A DNA stretch of 7,537 nucleotides from Deltaproteobacteria bacterium (GTDB lineage: Bacteria > Desulfobacterota > Dissulfuribacteria > Dissulfuribacterales > QOAL01), in NCBI GenBank assembly GCA_027068235.1, contig JAMOUE010000280.1:1-7537 (forward strand), read 5' to 3'. The notes under the pieces were generated by a model. The model worked only from the letters and a program-made list of their open reading frames with translations. It was not told the DNA's origin and searched no databases. Shown here one piece after another: positions 6,381 through 7,537 of the stretch. How positions within the stretch are numbered: the first letter of the stretch is position 1; each line of letters opens with the position of its first letter. The translations under genes were made by a program, and so were the position numbers.

Positions 6381-6451
6381 TGTCATCGCGAAGCGGCGCA
6401 GCCGCTGTGGCGATCTCCAACTTGGCACTTTTGCACTTCCTCGCAATGACA
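6381..6451. repeat. Small intergenic repeat element with TGTCATYGCGA terminal inverted repeats
   Basis: TGTCATCGCGA (6381-6391) and TCGCAATGACA (6441-6451) form 11-base terminal inverted repeats with one mismatch (C against T). Inside are a perfect 5-bp hairpin GCGGC-GCA-GCCGC (6393-6405) and a CGATCTCC motif. The layout matches a widespread class of bacterial intergenic repeats beginning TGTCATTGCGAG and containing 'gaagcaatctc'-like sequence, recalled from general experience. The flanking GCGAAGCAAT at 6364-6373 belongs to the same motif vocabulary, so a partial second copy may adjoin. Probably non-coding and multi-copy in the genome. Confidence 0.65.
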
Positions 6452-6550
6452 GCAATCAATACAAGGCATCCCCGTCTTCTGCTACTCGCTCTGTACTTCG
6501 ACTGACAGCTATAAATTAGATTGCAAGCGTGAAAAAAAGAAAATTTCTGA

Positions 6551-6609
6551 TAAAAGAGAAGTTTTCCTCTTTTAAACTCTCTTTTAATCTGCTAATCTCT
6601 AAAAATTAG
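6551..6609 (+). promoter_or_regulatory. AU-rich hairpins in the leader of the downstream gene cluster
   Basis: TAAAAGAG (6551-6558) can pair with CTCTTTTA (6567-6574), and CTAAT (6592-6596) with ATTAG (6605-6609). The second hairpin overlaps the start of the AGGTGG ribosome site, so it could affect access to it. Both stems are short and AU-rich, so stability is doubtful. Confidence 0.3.
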
Positions 6610-6621
6610 GTGGGTATAAAT

Positions 6622-7092
6622 ATGGAAGACTTGCAACATCCAAAAGGCAAAAATCCTATAAAAACCATGCCGTTAACCACGGTAGACAAGGCCCTTATGG
6701 AGGCTTTTGCCCAGGATCTTGTCTCCCAGGCATCCAGGCTGGATGAGCTGGCCAAAAATCTGATTACTCTTGGACTAGCCATTCCTGGCCTTTTTGTCAC
6801 CTTTGTAAAGCCCATTCCCAAACCCCATAGTGATTCACCACTGAATCTTTTCGCTATTGGTGCCTTGGTACTGTGGTTTTTGGGGTTTGCCCTGGTGCTT
6901 TGGAGCCTATTTCCCAAAAAATATGAAATAGATCCAACCAACCTTTCTCAGCTAAGAGAGTATTTTTTTGAAACGGCAAAGTACAAAAGGATACTTTTGA
7001 GCCTGGCGTGCATGTTCTGGATGGCAAGCTTTTTCATTGTCTTTTATGTCTGGTGGTCTCTGGCAGGGATCAGCCCACCTTCGTTAAATTAA
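6622..7092 (+). CDS. Small three-helix membrane protein of unknown function
   Basis: 156 residues, not recognised. The first ~45 residues are hydrophilic with a likely amphipathic helix (VDKALMEAFAQDLVSQASRLDELAKN within 21-46). Hydrophobic segments follow at about 47-62, 75-97 and 124-147, with a charged loop between the last two (98-123, containing FPKKYEIDPTNLSQLREYFFETAKYKR). The layout suggests an inner-membrane protein with a cytoplasmic N-terminus, but topology is a guess. I start at the ATG of 6622 because AGGTGG (6608-6613) is spaced correctly for it; an in-frame GTG at 6610 overlaps that site and would add only four residues. It is followed after 16 bases by the zinc-ribbon gene, so it is the first gene of a tight cluster. 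It might serve as a membrane anchor for the cluster, which is inference only. Confidence 0.75.
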   Translation: MEDLQHPKGKNPIKTMPLTTVDKALMEAFAQDLVSQASRLDELAKNLITLGLAIPGLFVTFVKPIPKPHSDSPLNLFAIGALVLWFLGFALVLWSLFPKKYEIDPTNLSQLREYFFETAKYKRILLSLACMFWMASFFIVFYVWWSLAGISPPSLN

Positions 7093-7108
7093 AGGGGGAG
7101 AATCCTTT

Positions 7109-7390
7109 ATGCCTCTTGAAGAACGCGTCACCTTTTGCCCTAAATGCCATAATGAGTTCAAATACTTATACAAAACAGAGATAAAAGTGGAGGATGCCAA
7201 ACACTTCTTTCTTTCGTGTCCTTTTTGTAACGCAAAACTGGAAATAGATTTGACTGGTTACATCAAGAAGGAAAGATTCCTAAGAGGACATGAAAATGGA
7301 AACTCCAGTACAGAAGGGCCTTCAGAATGGGTAATCCTTAGGCTTCCAGAAAAACTTTTTCCAAAGAAAAGGGGAGAAGGCACTAACTGA
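7109..7390 (+). CDS. Small zinc-ribbon protein of unknown function
   Basis: 93 residues with two CxxC knuckles, C10-P-K-C13 and C37-P-F-C40, 23 residues apart and flanked by beta-type sequence (FKYLYKTEIKV, KHFFLSCPFC, AKLEIDLTGY). This is the geometry of a zinc ribbon, found in many small nucleic-acid- or protein-binding modules. The tail (about 52-93) is charged and probably flexible, ending in a basic KKRGEG segment. The start is the ATG at 7109, preceded by GGGGGAG (7094-7100). Gaps of 16 and 14 bases to its neighbours indicate one transcript with the membrane protein before it and the partial gene after it. A role in binding the other two proteins is possible, but no family name can be given. 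Confidence 0.75.
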   Translation: MPLEERVTFCPKCHNEFKYLYKTEIKVEDAKHFFLSCPFCNAKLEIDLTGYIKKERFLRGHENGNSSTEGPSEWVILRLPEKLFPKKRGEGTN

Positions 7391-7404
7391 AGGGGGTGGG
7401 TACA

Positions 7405-7537
7405 GTGGCTTTTACCATTTCGCCAAGAGAAGACTTTTTAAAAAACAATCCGCACCTTTTGGGCCTTAGCCACAACTTGGCCCAAGCCTATAAAGAACAT
7501 AGGGCGGTTGATGATGCGCATCTAGAGGAGGTTGGCA
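7405..7537 (+). CDS. Start of an unidentified gene, cut by the window end
   Basis: A GTG at 7405, preceded at seven bases by AGGGGGT (7391-7397), opens a frame with no stop to base 7537 (44 full codons). The visible protein begins (M)AFTISPREDFLKNNPHLLG and continues as charged, helix-like sequence (SHNLAQAYKEHRAVDDAHLEEVG). No domain is recognisable from so short a piece. The tight spacing after the zinc-ribbon gene and the strong ribosome site support a real third gene of the cluster. The GTG start is inferred from the ribosome site; no in-frame ATG is visible in the fragment. Confidence 0.6.
   Translation, partial: MAFTISPREDFLKNNPHLLGLSHNLAQAYKEHRAVDDAHLEEVG

Larger units (their letters stand above)
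5907..6621. other. 715-base gene-free region rich in repeats
   Basis: No reading frame here has both a plausible start signal and protein-like composition. It contains, in order, the adk terminator, the GGAT microsatellite, the long foldback, the tandem 9-mer, the TGTCAT element, and AU-rich sequence before the next gene. A TATAAA at 6510-6515 and a TTGCAA at 6521-6526 are promoter-like words but lack properly spaced partners, so the promoter of the following gene cluster is unresolved. Confidence 0.7.

Noticed and set aside
5996..6451. CRISPR array or replication-origin iterons
   Set aside because: The repeats are of different kinds, too few and not regularly spaced with unique spacers; GGAT x5 is a contiguous microsatellite. 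No cas, rep or dnaA-like gene is near.
6610..6621. GTG at 6610 as the start of the three-helix membrane protein
   Set aside because: It lies inside the AGGTGG ribosome site that serves the ATG at 6622, and nothing suitable precedes it.
5907..6621. tRNA or rRNA in the long gene-free gap
   Set aside because: I saw no cloverleaf-like arrangement with a TTCRANNC-type T-arm and CCA end, and no rRNA-like conserved segments. The hairpins are explained by the repeats.

Overview
The window looks like a chromosomal segment from a Gram-negative, probably anaerobic or metabolically versatile bacterium. Base composition is moderate. The adenylate kinase has an E. coli-type LID without zinc cysteines, and one substrate-binding protein carries a Tat-type signal. 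The run of genes (cobalamin-pathway CbiB/CobD, a lipid-linked-sugar glycosyltransferase, a TRAP transporter, Adk) and the 'cttcgctcgg'-type intergenic repeats would suit a Desulfobacterota-like lineage. That placement is an inference of low confidence, since no rRNA or lineage marker is present.

Layout. Bases 1-279 are the 3' end of a cobD/cbiB gene (cobalamin assembly). It overlaps by ATGA with a 566-residue GT-C (GT39/ArnT-like) membrane glycosyltransferase ending at 1976. A short intergenic stretch with a good sigma70-like promoter and strong Shine-Dalgarno leads into a Tat-exported TRAP substrate-binding protein of the 2-oxoacid/lactate (TakP) type (2083-3171). The TRAP membrane subunits dctQ and dctM lie on the opposite strand (5159 to 3272), so binding protein and permease genes converge on one hairpin at 3216-3243 that appears able to terminate in both directions. 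Divergent from dctQ, after a 90-base AT-rich spacer with repeated motifs, is adk (5250-5906), closed by a strong rho-independent terminator (5960-5986).

Bases 5907-6621 hold no convincing gene but are rich in structure: the adk terminator, a tetranucleotide repeat (GGAT)5, a ~197-base foldback with a perfect 28-base inverted repeat, a tandem 9-mer, a second smaller element with TGTCATYGCGA terminal inverted repeats, and small AU-rich hairpins. This resembles an accumulation of non-autonomous repeat elements.

From 6622 to the end there is a tightly spaced cluster of three uncharacterised genes: a three-helix small membrane protein, a small four-cysteine zinc-ribbon protein, and the start of a gene that runs off the window. 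Each has its own Shine-Dalgarno sequence.

How the genes work together: the TRAP set (P+Q+M) plausibly forms one complete Na+-dependent importer for a 2-oxoacid or hydroxyacid, despite its split, convergent layout. The other genes are housekeeping (adk, cobD), envelope modification (GT39), or of unknown role. I found no CRISPR array, tRNA, rRNA, transposase or phage gene. The most unusual items are the split convergent TRAP locus and the stacked foldback elements after adk.
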